A stretch of DNA of 64,000 nt from assembly GCF_900141755.1 (NCBI RefSeq), contig NZ_LT670844.1, positions 558,001 through 622,000 on the forward strand. Direction: 5' to 3'. This DNA is from Bradyrhizobium lablabi. Its GTDB lineage: Bacteria > Pseudomonadota > Alphaproteobacteria > Rhizobiales > Xanthobacteraceae. The position numbers were made by a program, and so were the translations under genes. The notes beneath the pieces are model-generated. The model saw nothing but the letters and a program-made list of their open reading frames with translations. It did no database searches and was not told where the DNA came from. Positions 9,588-18,797 of the stretch are shown here, one piece after another; position 1 is the stretch's first letter; every line of letters starts with the position of its first letter.

Positions 9588-10572
9588 GGGTGGCCTCTTC
9601 CGCGACCGCGATCTTCGCGGCCTTGTCGGAGATGGTCCAAATCCGCTTGATCAGGGTCAGAATGCCGCCGGGTTGAAAGCGCGCGATCAAGACGATGATG
9701 GCGCCGTAGACGACGAAGGTGAGCCCGGCGCCCTTGCCGCCGAGCAGATTGTTGGAAATTTCCTCCAGCGGCACCAGGATCGCGGCGCCGACCAGGGGCC
9801 CGAACAACAGGCCGGCGCCGCCGAGCGCCGCCATGATCAGCATTTTTACGGAAATCAGGATGCCGAGCCCGGATTCCGGATCGACGAAGCCGAACATCAT
9901 GGCATAGAGCGCGCCGGCGACGCTGGTTAGCCCTGCGCTCAACATGAAGGCGTAGAGCTTGGTGCGGCTCGCGGGCGCGCCGAGCGAACGCGCCGCGCGC
10001 TCGGAATCCTTGATCGCGCGCAGATAAAATCCCATCCGGCTATCGGCCATCCGCCAGGTGATGCCGAGCGTCATCAACAGCACCGCGAGGAAGAGATAGT
10101 AGTAAGGCAGCGCCGAGGTGAAGGAGAGATCGAACAGGTTTCGCGGCACGGTCGGGCCGCTGAGCCCGACGGCTGCGCCGAGATAATCGGTGTTTGAGAC
10201 AATGAGCCTGACGAGTTCGGCAACTGCGATGGTCGCCATGCTGAAATAATGACCGGACAGCCGCAGCGTCGGCACGCCGATCACGGCGGCAATCGCAACG
10301 CTCAGCACAATGCCGGCGGGGATCCCGACCAGCGGCGACAAGCCGAAATGCGCGTAGGCGCCCATCGCGGCATAAGCGCCGCAGCCGAAGAACACGACGT
10401 GTCCGACCGACACCTGCCCGGCATAGCCGCCAACGATGTTCCAGGCCGATGCCGCAATCGCGTAGAGCAGAACCAGCGCGCCCAGCCGTTGCTGAAATGG
10501 CGTCGAGAACCACAGCGGATAAGCGATCACCAGCGCGAGCGCAACCGAGGGCCACAACAGGCGCCGCATCAC
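9577..10572 (-). CDS. livM: Branched-chain amino-acid-type ABC transporter permease, LivM-like
   Basis: A 331-residue polytopic membrane protein with about nine hydrophobic segments. The LivM hallmark YAGQVSVGHVVFFGCGAYA is near residue 51, and the EAA-type loop is near DSERAARSLGAPASRTKLYAF. It forms the inner-membrane channel with LivH. The C-terminal 11 bp overlap the livG start. Confidence 0.92.
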   Translation of the reverse strand: MMRRLLWPSVALALVIAYPLWFSTPFQQRLGALVLLYAIAASAWNIVGGYAGQVSVGHVVFFGCGAYAAMGAYAHFGLSPLVGIPAGIVLSVAIAAVIGVPTLRLSGHYFSMATIAVAELVRLIVSNTDYLGAAVGLSGPTVPRNLFDLSFTSALPYYYLFLAVLLMTLGITWRMADSRMGFYLRAIKDSERAARSLGAPASRTKLYAFMLSAGLTSVAGALYAMMFGFVDPESGLGILISVKMLIMAALGGAGLLFGPLVGAAILVPLEEISNNLLGGKGAGLTFVVYGAIIVLIARFQPGGILTLIKRIWTISDKAAKIAVAEEATHAP

Positions 10573-10596
10573 ATCTTGTCCATCAGGATTTGCCCA

Positions 10597-11463
10597 TCAA
10601 GCCTTCTTGCCCATCAAGCCTTGCGGCCTGAACCAGAGGAAGCACAGGAACAGCGAATACACCACAATGTCCTTGTAGACCGCGCCGATCGAATAGGCCG
10701 ATACCGACTCGATGACGCCGATCAGGAGGCCCGCGACGAGCGCGCCCGGCACGCTGCCAAAACCGCCGAGCGAGACCGTGACAAAGGCGACGATGCCGAG
10801 CGTCTCGCCGACCGTCGGTGCGATATAAAAGAACGTCGCGATCAGCGCGCCGGCGATTCCGGTCGCACCCGCCGCAATCGCCCAAGCGATCGCCTGCATG
10901 CTGTCGGGACGAATGCCCATCAGTTGCGCGGCCGTGGAATCCTCGGCGACCGCGAGCATTTTCGAGCCCAGCGACGTGCGCGTCAGCAATAAATGAAGGC
11001 CCAGCGTCACCAGAAGAGCGACGGCGCCGGCGAGCAGCCGTGACGCCTGGATCCGGATGCCGAGCACATCAAATGTGCCGCCGACGAGATTTTCCGGCAG
11101 CGTCTGGAAGTTGGCGCCAAAACCCCAGAACACGGAGTAGCGCAACAATAGCGCCAGCCCGAAGGTGCCGAGAATCTGCGCCAGCATCGGACCTCGCATC
11201 ACGCTGCGGATCAGGCCGAAATAAACGATGACGCCAAGCGTCGCCAGCACCAATGCCGCAACCGGCGCGCCGACTAAGGGACCGACGCCGAACAGCGTCC
11301 AGACCACGAACGCCACATACATGCCGAGCATGACGAAATCGCCATGGGCGAAGTTGATGACGTTCATCATGCCCCAGATCAGCGTCAGGCCGGATGAAAA
11401 CAGCGCGTAGACCGCGCCGAGCAGCAGTCCGCCGACAATCACCTGGACGAGGATGGAGGACAT
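10597..11463 (-). CDS. livH: Branched-chain amino-acid-type ABC transporter permease, LivH-like
   Basis: A 288-residue permease beginning MSSILVQVIVGGLLLGAVYAL. The characteristic LivH sequences GLTLIWGMMNVINFAHGDF and GIVAFVTVSLGGFGSVPGAL are present. The start at 11463 is the usual LivH start; an upstream in-frame extension is basic and non-membrane and looks non-coding. The gene lies 70 bp downstream of the binding-protein gene on the same strand. Confidence 0.92.
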   Translation of the reverse strand: MSSILVQVIVGGLLLGAVYALFSSGLTLIWGMMNVINFAHGDFVMLGMYVAFVVWTLFGVGPLVGAPVAALVLATLGVIVYFGLIRSVMRGPMLAQILGTFGLALLLRYSVFWGFGANFQTLPENLVGGTFDVLGIRIQASRLLAGAVALLVTLGLHLLLTRTSLGSKMLAVAEDSTAAQLMGIRPDSMQAIAWAIAAGATGIAGALIATFFYIAPTVGETLGIVAFVTVSLGGFGSVPGALVAGLLIGVIESVSAYSIGAVYKDIVVYSLFLCFLWFRPQGLMGKKA

Positions 11464-11533
11464 GCCTGCCCGAAATCTTCTGGGTTGGGAGCGGTTTCGA
11501 CGCGGGCGGGTCTGACGCCCCGCCCGCGATTTT

Positions 11534-12787
11534 CTACCAGCCTTTGTACGGCAATGCGGGCGGCGCCACGGCCTTGTCCTTGGGCCAGACCGGAACGTAG
11601 TGCTCGCCATCCTGCAATTGGATCACCATGCCGGCGGCGAGGATGTTCTGGCCTTTGTCGTCGAACTTGACGCCCTTGTAGCCCATGATCAGCTGATCCG
11701 GCTTGAGATCAGTGGCCTTCAGCGCTGCCTGGATCTTGGCAGGTTCGGTCGAGCCGGCGCGGTCGATCGCGTCGCAGAGCACGAAGAAGCCCTGCATCTG
11801 ACGGGCCGAGGTATCGTCGAGATCGTCGCCGCTTCGTTTCTTGTACATCTCGTTGATCAGGTAGGTCGGCGATCCCGGAGGCCCGATGCTGAAGGAAGAG
11901 CGGTTGAACACGCCCTGCGCCTGTTTGCCGACCGCCTTGACCAGCGACGGATCGGAAAAGCCGGCATTATCAGCCATCATCATCGGCGGCTTGTAGTCCA
12001 GCGCCTGCATGGTCTTGACGTAGAGGATCGCGTCCGACGTGTAGCTGATCATGATGATGACGTCGGGCTTCTTGTCCTTGAGCTGCAGCACCTGGCTTTG
12101 CACGTCGGTGGTGTTGGCGTTGTAGGCGATGTCGAGCGCGATGTTCAGGCCGTTTTCCTTGAACACCCCGGCGATGACGCTGGCGACCGAGGTGCCGTAT
12201 TCGGTGTTTTCATGGACCAGCGCGATATTATCGGTCTTGGCGCCGCCGGCTTTCATATCCCTTAGAAAGTCGAGATAGATCTTGGCGAAATCGGAAGCCA
12301 CCGGCGTGGTCCGGAAAAACCATTTGAAACCGCGCTCGGTCAGACTGGCCGCGACCGACTCGCCGCTTAAGAAGGGAATGCCGTATTTCTCGGCGATCGC
12401 ACTCGCCGTCAGAGTTATGCCGGACTGGTAGGAGCCATTGAGCGCAACCACCTTCTCCTCGGTGATCAGGCGCAGCGCCTGGTTCTGCCCGACCGCGGGG
12501 CTGCCCTGGTTGTCGGCGAAGATAACCTCGACCTTGGCGCCGCCAAGCCCGGCGAGACCCGCGTTCTTCGCCAGCGGCAGATTGCCGAGTTCGGGATGCG
12601 CGTTGTTGATGATGTCGACCGCGGTCTCGATTGCCGCCTTGCCGTGCACGCCGGCGCTGGCGGCGTTGCCGGAGAGCGGATAAATCGCGCCGATCTTGAC
12701 GGTTTTTTCCTGCGCCGACGTCGTGCCCGCCAACGCGACCGAAATCACAGCGGCAGCAAGCAGCCCCGTTATACCCCTCAATCTCAT
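11534..12787 (-). CDS. Periplasmic substrate-binding protein of the first Liv-type transporter
   Basis: A 417-residue protein with a signal peptide (1-25, ending TTSAQ). It has the Peripla_BP_6 fold seen in LivK/AmiC-like proteins: KIGAIYPLSGNAASAG near 31, NGSYQSGITLTASAIAEKYG and VHENTEYGTSVASV. The ATG at 12787 follows GGAGA and begins the signal peptide, so it is preferred over an upstream in-frame start. It delivers substrate to LivHMGF encoded directly downstream. Confidence 0.92.
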   Translation of the reverse strand: MRLRGITGLLAAAVISVALAGTTSAQEKTVKIGAIYPLSGNAASAGVHGKAAIETAVDIINNAHPELGNLPLAKNAGLAGLGGAKVEVIFADNQGSPAVGQNQALRLITEEKVVALNGSYQSGITLTASAIAEKYGIPFLSGESVAASLTERGFKWFFRTTPVASDFAKIYLDFLRDMKAGGAKTDNIALVHENTEYGTSVASVIAGVFKENGLNIALDIAYNANTTDVQSQVLQLKDKKPDVIIMISYTSDAILYVKTMQALDYKPPMMMADNAGFSDPSLVKAVGKQAQGVFNRSSFSIGPPGSPTYLINEMYKKRSGDDLDDTSARQMQGFFVLCDAIDRAGSTEPAKIQAALKATDLKPDQLIMGYKGVKFDDKGQNILAAGMVIQLQDGEHYVPVWPKDKAVAPPALPYKGW

Positions 12788-13572
12788 GTGATTGTCTCCG
12801 ATACGTTCCCACGCAGTGCCATTTTTTTCTGTGCCGAGGACGAGCAAACGCTGGCCTCGGCAAATTCTTGTTATTTATCGGCGCGGTCAGCATCGCATGC
12901 CCGGCTCATACGGGCAAGTTGCGGCGACTTTCGCGAGCTGTCTCGACCGATGAACGTTTGCATTTCGAACAGCCCGCGACAGCCCGTCGCTCGTCAGCCA
13001 AAACGACGACGGCGCAGCGCCACCGCACGTGTTGAGCTCCGGCGTTGCCCTACTTCCCATTGGCGCTGAAATCGGGCTCTTCGCTTATTCCCCCGCCCAT
13101 GCCCAAACGCCTTGGCGGCGGCCCAGGCCGCCCTCGCCCTGGTCTTCTCAAAACGGCATCCTCGAGCGCTTGCCAAGGCTGGGACCGAGCGAGTAGAAGA
13201 CGCTACGCTTTTACAGCGATTTTCGAATATCGATCGCTAACAACTGCCCGACAACCCAACTAAACTATTGAATTTGTTGGAAATTCATGTCGGGCCGTTG
13301 GGGAATGGTGTAACGGTAGCGCAACGGCTTTCGGGCTAAGCCGTTGAAATCTCTCACCTGGTTTTGCAAACCCCCTCCATTTTGATCCGGCTATTTCCGG
13401 TCACTTCTGAGACGTTTGCAAAACTCTTCTCGTTGTCCTCGGTGTTGAGCAGATTAGTTCGTTGATAGCGAAGCTGTCATCCTTGGGGTTGACGGTGTTC
13501 CCGATTTCAATGTCCTGCCTTTGGCAATCTTAGTGTGTACCGAGCCGCCCACCACCACCACCACCGGCATCA
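12788..13572. other. 785-bp intergenic region without a convincing protein gene
   Basis: No open frame here has a good start signal or a recognisable product. The only structured element is the tRNA-Gln-like fragment at 13299-13343. The right part (13380-13570) is lower in GC than the flanking genes. The promoter of the leftward Liv operon should lie just above 12788. Confidence 0.6.
13299..13343 (+). pseudogene. Degenerate copy of the 5' half of tRNA-Gln
   Basis: Positions 13299-13320 are identical over 22 nt to the first 22 nt of the intact tRNA-Gln at 37173, and 27 of the first 28 positions match. After the D-arm the sequence departs. The anticodon-arm equivalent is a 9-bp stem (CAACGGCTT/AAGCCGTTG) and no T-arm or acceptor 3' strand pairs with the 5' end. 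It cannot fold as a functional tRNA. Confidence 0.6.
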
Positions 13573-14736
13573 CTATTCTGCCACGACCGGCATTGATTCC
13601 ATTTGCTCGTGAAGAATAACACCCGAGAGCGAATCGAACTCGCCGACCCAAGGAGAACGATCGAGCACGGCCCGGGTATGCAGATAGCCTGCGTCCCAGC
13701 GCTGCATTATGCCGGACCGGCTGAAATCGATATCCTTGGTGTAGTTCTCGCGATCGAGCTGCGGCGCCAATAGCCGCACCACATGCATTCGCGTCGGACA
13801 GCCGTAAGCGGCCAGTTCACGCACTGCCTCGCTGTTACGTTCGGCCTCAGGTATCAGGGCGGCGAGTTGGTTAATGACATGACGCAGCCGATGCGCCTGC
13901 TGCTGGCGCGCGATGTGGCTAGCGATCCTGCTCGAATACTGCACGTCCTTCTGCCGGTTGAACACTTCCGCCATGGTCGTCGGTTCGGCGCCTACGGGAT
14001 TCCACATGTGGACCGCGAAGATTAGGGAATCCTTGCGGGGGCTATCGTCGAACACCACTTCCGTCGGCGTATTCGAGAGGATGCCGCCGTCCCAGTACAG
14101 CTCACCATCGACACGTATGGCAGGGAATGCCGGCGGCAGCGCGCCTGACGCCATAACGTGCTTCACGTCAAGCACCGAATCCCGGCTGTCGAAATATCGC
14201 ATCTGGCTGGTTCGGACATGCGCGGCGCCGACCGTCAGACGAGGCGTGCATCGGTTCACCAAATCAAAATCGACAAGCTCGCCGAGGGTCTGCTCGAGTG
14301 GCTCGGTGGAGTAATATCCGGCCATGCCGGCGCCAAGCGGGTAATCGGTGCCGGCATGGGCCAGCGGGTTAGGCTTGAAGAACCCGGGAATGCCATTCGA
14401 CACCGTCGACCAGTAGGACAGCTTGTCGTTGAAGCCCGAAAACGCTCCCGGAAAACTCCAGATCGAGCGCTGTTCCATCCGCTTCCAGAATTCCTGCAAC
14501 CGCTGCACGCGGTTTTGAGGCGCGTTGCCAGCGATGAGACTCGCATTGATGGCACCGATTGAGGTGCCGATAATCCAATTCGGCTCGATTCCAGCTTCGT
14601 GCAGCGCCTGATAGACGCCGGCCTGATAGGATCCCAGCGCGCCACCGCCCTGCAGCACCAGCACGATTTGGCCCGGAATGGTCCTGCCTAGCGACCCGAT
14701 GCTCTGTGAAGATTGATTTTTTTGACCGGTGTTCAT
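13573..14736 (-). CDS. Patatin-like phospholipase family protein
   Basis: A 387-residue protein with the patatin elements in order: oxyanion loop LQGGGALGSYQAGVYQAL, nucleophile elbow GTSIGAINA (Ser of GxSxG), and catalytic Asp in YWDGGILSNTP. The length and C-terminal region (about 260-380) fit patatin-like proteins with a DUF3734-type tail. These proteins hydrolyse membrane lipids or acyl esters with a Ser-Asp dyad. No signal peptide is seen, so it is probably cytoplasmic or membrane-associated. The start at 14736 is chosen over an in-frame start 16 codons upstream; the evidence separating them is weak. Confidence 0.88.
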   Translation of the reverse strand: MNTGQKNQSSQSIGSLGRTIPGQIVLVLQGGGALGSYQAGVYQALHEAGIEPNWIIGTSIGAINASLIAGNAPQNRVQRLQEFWKRMEQRSIWSFPGAFSGFNDKLSYWSTVSNGIPGFFKPNPLAHAGTDYPLGAGMAGYYSTEPLEQTLGELVDFDLVNRCTPRLTVGAAHVRTSQMRYFDSRDSVLDVKHVMASGALPPAFPAIRVDGELYWDGGILSNTPTEVVFDDSPRKDSLIFAVHMWNPVGAEPTTMAEVFNRQKDVQYSSRIASHIARQQQAHRLRHVINQLAALIPEAERNSEAVRELAAYGCPTRMHVVRLLAPQLDRENYTKDIDFSRSGIMQRWDAGYLHTRAVLDRSPWVGEFDSLSGVILHEQMESMPVVAE

Positions 14737-14813
14737 CTCACGCTCCAATAGCCTTCCTGTCACCTTCCTGAGGTTCTCGATCAATCCGGTTTTGCTACGT
14801 CAACTGTTTTGTT

Positions 14814-14886
14814 TTAGTGCGCCGTCCACCCGCCATCGACCGGAAAAGCGATCCCTGTGATCGAAGCCGCCGCGAAAAATGCTGTG
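14814..14886 (-). pseudogene. C-terminal remnant of a short-chain dehydrogenase (SDR)
   Basis: Reading leftward to the TAA at 14814 gives ASITGIAFPVDGGWTAH, the characteristic end of classical SDR enzymes (ITG...VDGGWTA). Upstream of about 14886 the frame no longer resembles an SDR and no start codon is available. Only about 23 codons survive. An SDR N-terminal fragment on the same strand is found at 20990-21061. Confidence 0.75.
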
Positions 14887-15026
14887 GCGCACCGAGCTCT
14901 TCGACGGTTGCAAACCTGGAGTGGATCTAATGCCTCAGGGTCATACCTCGACCATGGGGCAAAGGCACCTCTCGACAGTGATCGGCTGGCACATTTGTCG
15001 TGCCCAGGGGCCGCGAGCCGACACGC

Positions 15027-15049
15027 GGCGCGCCATCATCTGGCGCGCC
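15027..15049 (-). terminator. Hairpin after the OYE gene
   Basis: GGCGCGCC-N7-GGCGCGCC forms an 8-bp GC stem, 16 bp past the OYE stop codon on the leftward strand. It lacks a strong T-run. It is a plausible transcription end or mRNA-stabilising hairpin. Confidence 0.45.
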
Positions 15050-15064
15050 AGCGATCATCCGAGG

Positions 15065-16174
15065 CTAGACCGCCGCCGGCGCCAGCTCGGCGTGCACCGC
15101 ATAATCGATGTAGCCTCGCCCGTCGCCACCATAGAACGTCGAGCGGTCGTAGCGGGTCAAAGGCAGATTGCGCCGGAGCCGTTCGGGCAGATCAGGATTA
15201 GAGATGAAGTGGCGGCCGAACGCAACGAAGTCCGCGTCGCCTGCTGCGATGATGGCCGCCGCGCTCTCGCCTGTAAAACCGCCTGCGGCGATAAGGGTAC
15301 GGCTGAACTTTGGCCGCAGATGCTGGGCTGCGATCGGAGCCTGGCCTTTGGCGATCTCCTCGATGCCCTGGATGCGCGGCTCGACCACGTGAAGGTAGGC
15401 GATACCGAGGCGATCGAGTTCGGTCACGACGTAGCCAAAGGTAGCTGCGGGACTGCTGTCCGACATCGATCCATAGGTGCCGCTCGGCGCGATGCGGACG
15501 CCGACGCGATCGGCACCCCACACCGAAATTGCAGCCTGCGTGATCTCCAAGAGGAAGCGCGCGCGGTTTTCAATGGGGCCGCCATATTCATCGGTTCGTT
15601 TGTTGGTGCCGTCTTGCAGGAACTGATCGGGCAGGTAGCCGTTCGCACCGTGAATCTCGACGCCATCAAAACCGGCGCGCAGTGCGCGCTCGGCGCCAGC
15701 GCGAAACTCCTCGATAATCCCCGGAATCTCGTCCAGCGCGAGCGCGCGCGGCATCGAGAACGGGACTTCACCTTGCCTGGTATAGGCATAGCCTTCTGCC
15801 GCGATCGCGGACGGCGCAACCGGCGGCTCGCCATTCGGCTGCAGATCGGTGTGTGACTGACGACCGACATGCCACAATTGCAGGAAGATCCGGCCGCCCA
15901 TGGCATGAACCGCATCGGTGACGCGGCGCCATCCTTCGATCTGACGGTCAGAATAGATGCCGGGCGCGCCGGCATAGCCATAGCCGCGGATCGAGACGGG
16001 CGTTGCCTCGGAAATGATCAGGCCACCTTTCGATGCGCGCTGGGAATAATACTCGACCATCAGCTTGCTCGGAAGGTCGCCTGGATCGGACCGCATCCGC
16101 GTCAGCGGTGCCATCACGACACGGTGGGAGAGTTGATAGGGGCCAATTTTGACCGGCGAGAACAGGGTGCTCAT
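15065..16174 (-). CDS. Old yellow enzyme family alkene reductase (NADH:flavin oxidoreductase, NemA-like)
   Basis: A 369-residue FMN TIM-barrel protein. Diagnostic features are MAPLTRMRS (FMN contact Thr) near the N terminus, QLWHVGR (about 99-105), the substrate-binding HGANGYLPDQF and TDEYGG-PIENRARF. The C-terminal phosphate site is AAGGFTG...FGRHFISNPDLP. Members reduce activated C=C bonds (enones, N-ethylmaleimide, nitrate esters) with NAD(P)H. An AAGGAG-type ribosome site precedes the ATG at 16174. The peroxiredoxin-like gene upstream suggests a shared electrophile or oxidative-stress role. Confidence 0.95.
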   Translation of the reverse strand: MSTLFSPVKIGPYQLSHRVVMAPLTRMRSDPGDLPSKLMVEYYSQRASKGGLIISEATPVSIRGYGYAGAPGIYSDRQIEGWRRVTDAVHAMGGRIFLQLWHVGRQSHTDLQPNGEPPVAPSAIAAEGYAYTRQGEVPFSMPRALALDEIPGIIEEFRAGAERALRAGFDGVEIHGANGYLPDQFLQDGTNKRTDEYGGPIENRARFLLEITQAAISVWGADRVGVRIAPSGTYGSMSDSSPAATFGYVVTELDRLGIAYLHVVEPRIQGIEEIAKGQAPIAAQHLRPKFSRTLIAAGGFTGESAAAIIAAGDADFVAFGRHFISNPDLPERLRRNLPLTRYDRSTFYGGDGRGYIDYAVHAELAPAAV

Positions 16175-16292
16175 GGTTTTCTCCTTCAGGTTTGGATGAC
16201 GACGGCCGATGGTCGCTGGACGTAGCGCCCCATCAGCCGTCTCTTGAGAAGCGCGATGGGATCGCAGTCGCGCTTCCGGCTTTTTGCCGTTG

Positions 16293-16967
16293 TCAGACCT
16301 TGACAGCGGCCGCCCGCTGCAGCACCGGGATCATGTCTTCGGGCTCGGGCCTGCGGGTGTAGTCGGGGTTCACTTCGGAATAGAGGATCGTGCCGTCCTG
16401 GCCGATCACGTAGCGGGCCGGCATCGGCAGGGTCCAGCTCGGATCGTCGTTGAACGTGGGCAGATCGTTCTTGAGGCCCTTGTAGAGTTCGATCAGATAG
16501 TCGGGCAGCTCGAAGCGCAAGCCGAACGCGGCGCCGACCTTGCCCTTCGCATCCGACAGGATCGGGAAGGTGAGCTTGTTCCGACGCACCGACTTGCGGC
16601 TGTTCGGCGCGGTCTGCGGCGAGATCGCAAGCAGGGAGGCGCCATACTTGTCGAACGCCGGCTTGGCGGCTTCCAGCGCCTGCAGTTCCATATTGCCGTA
16701 GGGGCACCACACGCCGCGATAGAAGCTGAGGACCAGCGGGCGCTTCTTCAAAAGCTCGTTCGAGCTGACGATGTTGCCTTCGGGATCCTTCAGCGAGAAC
16801 GATGGGGCCACATCACCGGCTTTCTTGGCGCGCCGCGCAGCGCCGGAGGCGATCAGCTCGGCGGTGGCGCGATGCATCGTTTCGATGACGGAGCGAGGAA
16901 CGCTATAGGGCGGCTTGGAGGCTTCGAAATCGGCCTTGAAAGCATCGAGTTTGGCTTGCAGCGACAC
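16293..16967 (-). CDS. Peroxiredoxin-like (AhpC/TSA family) protein with single Cys motif
   Basis: A 224-residue thioredoxin-fold protein. The active-site region FYRGVWCPYGNMEL places the peroxidatic-type Cys at residue 88. In relatives this motif is usually WCPYC; here the second Cys is Gly91, and no other Cys is present to resolve the disulfide. It would therefore act as a 1-Cys type using an external thiol. It lies 118 bp upstream of the OYE gene, same strand. Confidence 0.85.
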   Translation of the reverse strand: MSLQAKLDAFKADFEASKPPYSVPRSVIETMHRATAELIASGAARRAKKAGDVAPSFSLKDPEGNIVSSNELLKKRPLVLSFYRGVWCPYGNMELQALEAAKPAFDKYGASLLAISPQTAPNSRKSVRRNKLTFPILSDAKGKVGAAFGLRFELPDYLIELYKGLKNDLPTFNDDPSWTLPMPARYVIGQDGTILYSEVNPDYTRRPEPEDMIPVLQRAAAVKV

Positions 16968-17098
16968 GGTCGGCTCCCCTTTGGGTTTCGCGTGGGCTTA
17001 TGGATCGAACTCACGCGAAAGAACCTAAAGGAGACCGCCATGGAGGGTAGCGAGGCTGTTGGACTAGACTTTATTCCGCTTGGGAATGAATAATGACT

Positions 17099-17374
17099 TC
17101 AACAGCCGCGACAGATGACAAGCTTGCGATCGAGTTCAACATCGAGATCCTGTTGCTGGCGCTCCCATGCCGACAGAACCTCGTTCTGGGGGACGTCGGC
17201 CCTTGCAGGCTGACGATGGCCGATCGGCGCGAGCCAGGGCGAATGCGAGGTCAGAACGGCTGGATTGTTTTGATCGGACGCCGCCATTGCCGGCGAAAGC
17301 AGGCTGAACAGGACAATACCAGCGGCAACGGCCGCGGAAACGATCGTCGAATGCTTCGTTGATTGAGTGGACAT
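17099..17374 (-). CDS. Small exported protein of unknown function
   Basis: A 91-residue protein with a clear signal peptide (about 1-32, ending SPAMA). The mature part is about 59 residues, with a central PWLAPIGHRQP stretch and a C-terminal charged helix ending CRGC. AAGGAG lies ahead of the ATG at 17374. The first 16 nt of its leader, next to the start codon, are identical to the leader of the CMD gene at 33565. The same bipartite motif lies upstream (17453-17495). I do not recognise the mature domain; the shared control region suggests a stress-induced envelope protein. Confidence 0.7.
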   Translation of the reverse strand: MSTQSTKHSTIVSAAVAAGIVLFSLLSPAMAASDQNNPAVLTSHSPWLAPIGHRQPARADVPQNEVLSAWERQQQDLDVELDRKLVICRGC

Positions 17375-17452
17375 GGTGACACTCCTTCTGTCGCGGGCTC
17401 GGGATGAGCAACTCCGCTTCTGGTGTCACCTTGACTGATCGCTTCAAGACGC

Positions 17453-17495
17453 TGAATGCCGGCAGGGATCGAAGAAATGCTAGTTCGTCTCATCT
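17453..17495. promoter_or_regulatory. Conserved bipartite motif, copy C (candidate AraC-family operator)
   Basis: TGAATG-N18-ATGC-N7-TCTCA-N2-TG is present with exactly the same spacing as at 33633 and 34006. It lies 79 bp upstream of the start codon of the small exported protein gene. With copy A it also shares GTTCG before TCTCA. Confidence 0.6.
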
Positions 17496-17530
17496 GCGCC
17501 GGAAATGGCGTCGCCTCGATTAATTCGTTG

Positions 17531-18412
17531 TCAGGGGTTGAAGCTACGTTCGAAGAAATCAACAAACGCCCGCGCCTTCGCGGTCGCCGCGCGCCCGGTC
17601 GGAAACACCGCCCACAGATCGAGAGGCGGAAGACTCCATTCCGAAAGCACCGCGCACACCGCACCCGAGCGCAGTTCCGGGGTGAACATCCATTCCGACG
17701 CAATGGTCAACCCGACATGGGCGAGCACCGCGGCTCTGACGCCTTCGGCGGCGGTCACCTTCAATCTGCTCTGAACCTTGACCGCGGCTTCAGAGCTGTC
17801 GCGCTGAAACGACCAGACACTGCCTTCTCCCTGCAGATAGACCACCGCCTGATGCTTGCTGAGATCGGCTGGTGTTGCCGGGGTTCCGGCGCACTCGAAG
17901 TAGCCGGGCGTACCCAAGACCAATCGCTTGCATCGTCCGATGCGCCGAGCCGTCAGGGCCGAATCCAGTAGCTTTCCCATCCGCAGCGCTACATCGATGC
18001 CCTCCTGCACGAGGTCGATCTGGCGGTCGTCAAGCACGACTTCCAGGTCGAGGTCCGGATGTTGCGCGAGGAACTTCGGCAGCAAGGGAATGAGATGGAT
18101 GCTGGCAAAGGTGACGGCTGCGCAGATTCGCAATCGCCCCTTCAGCCCAGTGCCGGCGCCGCGTGCGGCAAGTTCCGCTTCGTCGGCCTCCTCGATCGCG
18201 CGCTTGGCACGTTCGAAATAGCCGAGCCCGGCTTCGGTCGGCGTAAGTCCGCGTGTCGAACGCGTGAGCAGCTTCACTCCCAGATAGTTTTCCAACTGAG
18301 CAACCGTCTTCGAAACCGCCGGTTGACCGACCCGAAGCTGCCGCGCTGCACCTGAGAAGGATCCCGTCTCGACCACGCGGATGAAGGTCTCCATCGAAGC
18401 CAGGCGATCCAT
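17531..18412 (-). CDS. LysR-family transcriptional regulator
   Basis: A 293-residue protein with an N-terminal winged helix (MDRLASMETFIRVVETGSFS; recognition helix about 29-48, QPAVSKTVAQLENYLGVKLL). The type-2 periplasmic-binding-like effector domain follows (about 90-290). The sequence matches the DmlR/CrgA-type subgroup that begins MDRLxxMxxFVxVVExGSF. The target is unknown; neighbours on both sides are redox or stress genes on the same strand. A TTCCCGGGAA palindrome lies just upstream (18429-18438) and could take part in autoregulation. Confidence 0.92.
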   Translation of the reverse strand: MDRLASMETFIRVVETGSFSGAARQLRVGQPAVSKTVAQLENYLGVKLLTRSTRGLTPTEAGLGYFERAKRAIEEADEAELAARGAGTGLKGRLRICAAVTFASIHLIPLLPKFLAQHPDLDLEVVLDDRQIDLVQEGIDVALRMGKLLDSALTARRIGRCKRLVLGTPGYFECAGTPATPADLSKHQAVVYLQGEGSVWSFQRDSSEAAVKVQSRLKVTAAEGVRAAVLAHVGLTIASEWMFTPELRSGAVCAVLSEWSLPPLDLWAVFPTGRAATAKARAFVDFFERSFNP

Positions 18413-18439
18413 CGTGGTTCTCCCCTATTCTTCCCGGGA

Positions 18440-18772
18440 ATGAGCGCTATTGCCAAGTCCTGTCTGCCACGACGCGGGAAAATTGGCCATGTCTTGTCGC
18501 GACCGAAGCGGGTGCTTGGGCCAGGACGGAGACGACCGATGCCCCCCTACAGACAATCTTACGCCGACCGCTATGAGGCACCATCATCTGCATTCCGCTC
18601 CAGGCGGCGCGCGAAGAGCGTTGTCGCCGGGGCGGCACGGATGCTCAACCTGACCGTTGCCGATGCGCTCTATGCCTACGCTGTGACGGGCAGCGCATTC
18701 GCAACTGTGATGGTGCTCGCCGCGCCGCATCTGGAGGTCTTCATGCGCTGCCTCTTCCACGGCAAAGGATGA
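18440..18772 (+). CDS. Doubtful small membrane-protein ORF
   Basis: A rightward 110-codon frame in a 385-bp gap between two leftward genes. The C-terminal part (from an internal Met near 18641) has a hydrophobic helix and ends FMRCLFHGKG, which looks protein-like. The N-terminal half is Arg-rich and unconvincing. No good ribosome site was found. If real, a 44-residue product from 18641 is more likely than the full frame. Confidence 0.25.
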   Translation: MSAIAKSCLPRRGKIGHVLSRPKRVLGPGRRRPMPPYRQSYADRYEAPSSAFRSRRRAKSVVAGAARMLNLTVADALYAYAVTGSAFATVMVLAAPHLEVFMRCLFHGKG

Positions 18773-18797
18773 GCGAGCACGTCCGAGCGCAGCCGCA

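Noticed and set aside
15027..15049. GGCGCGCC pair as a recombination or attachment site
   Set aside because: It is simply a self-complementary 8-mer repeated within 23 bp next to a stop codon; a hairpin is the simpler explanation.
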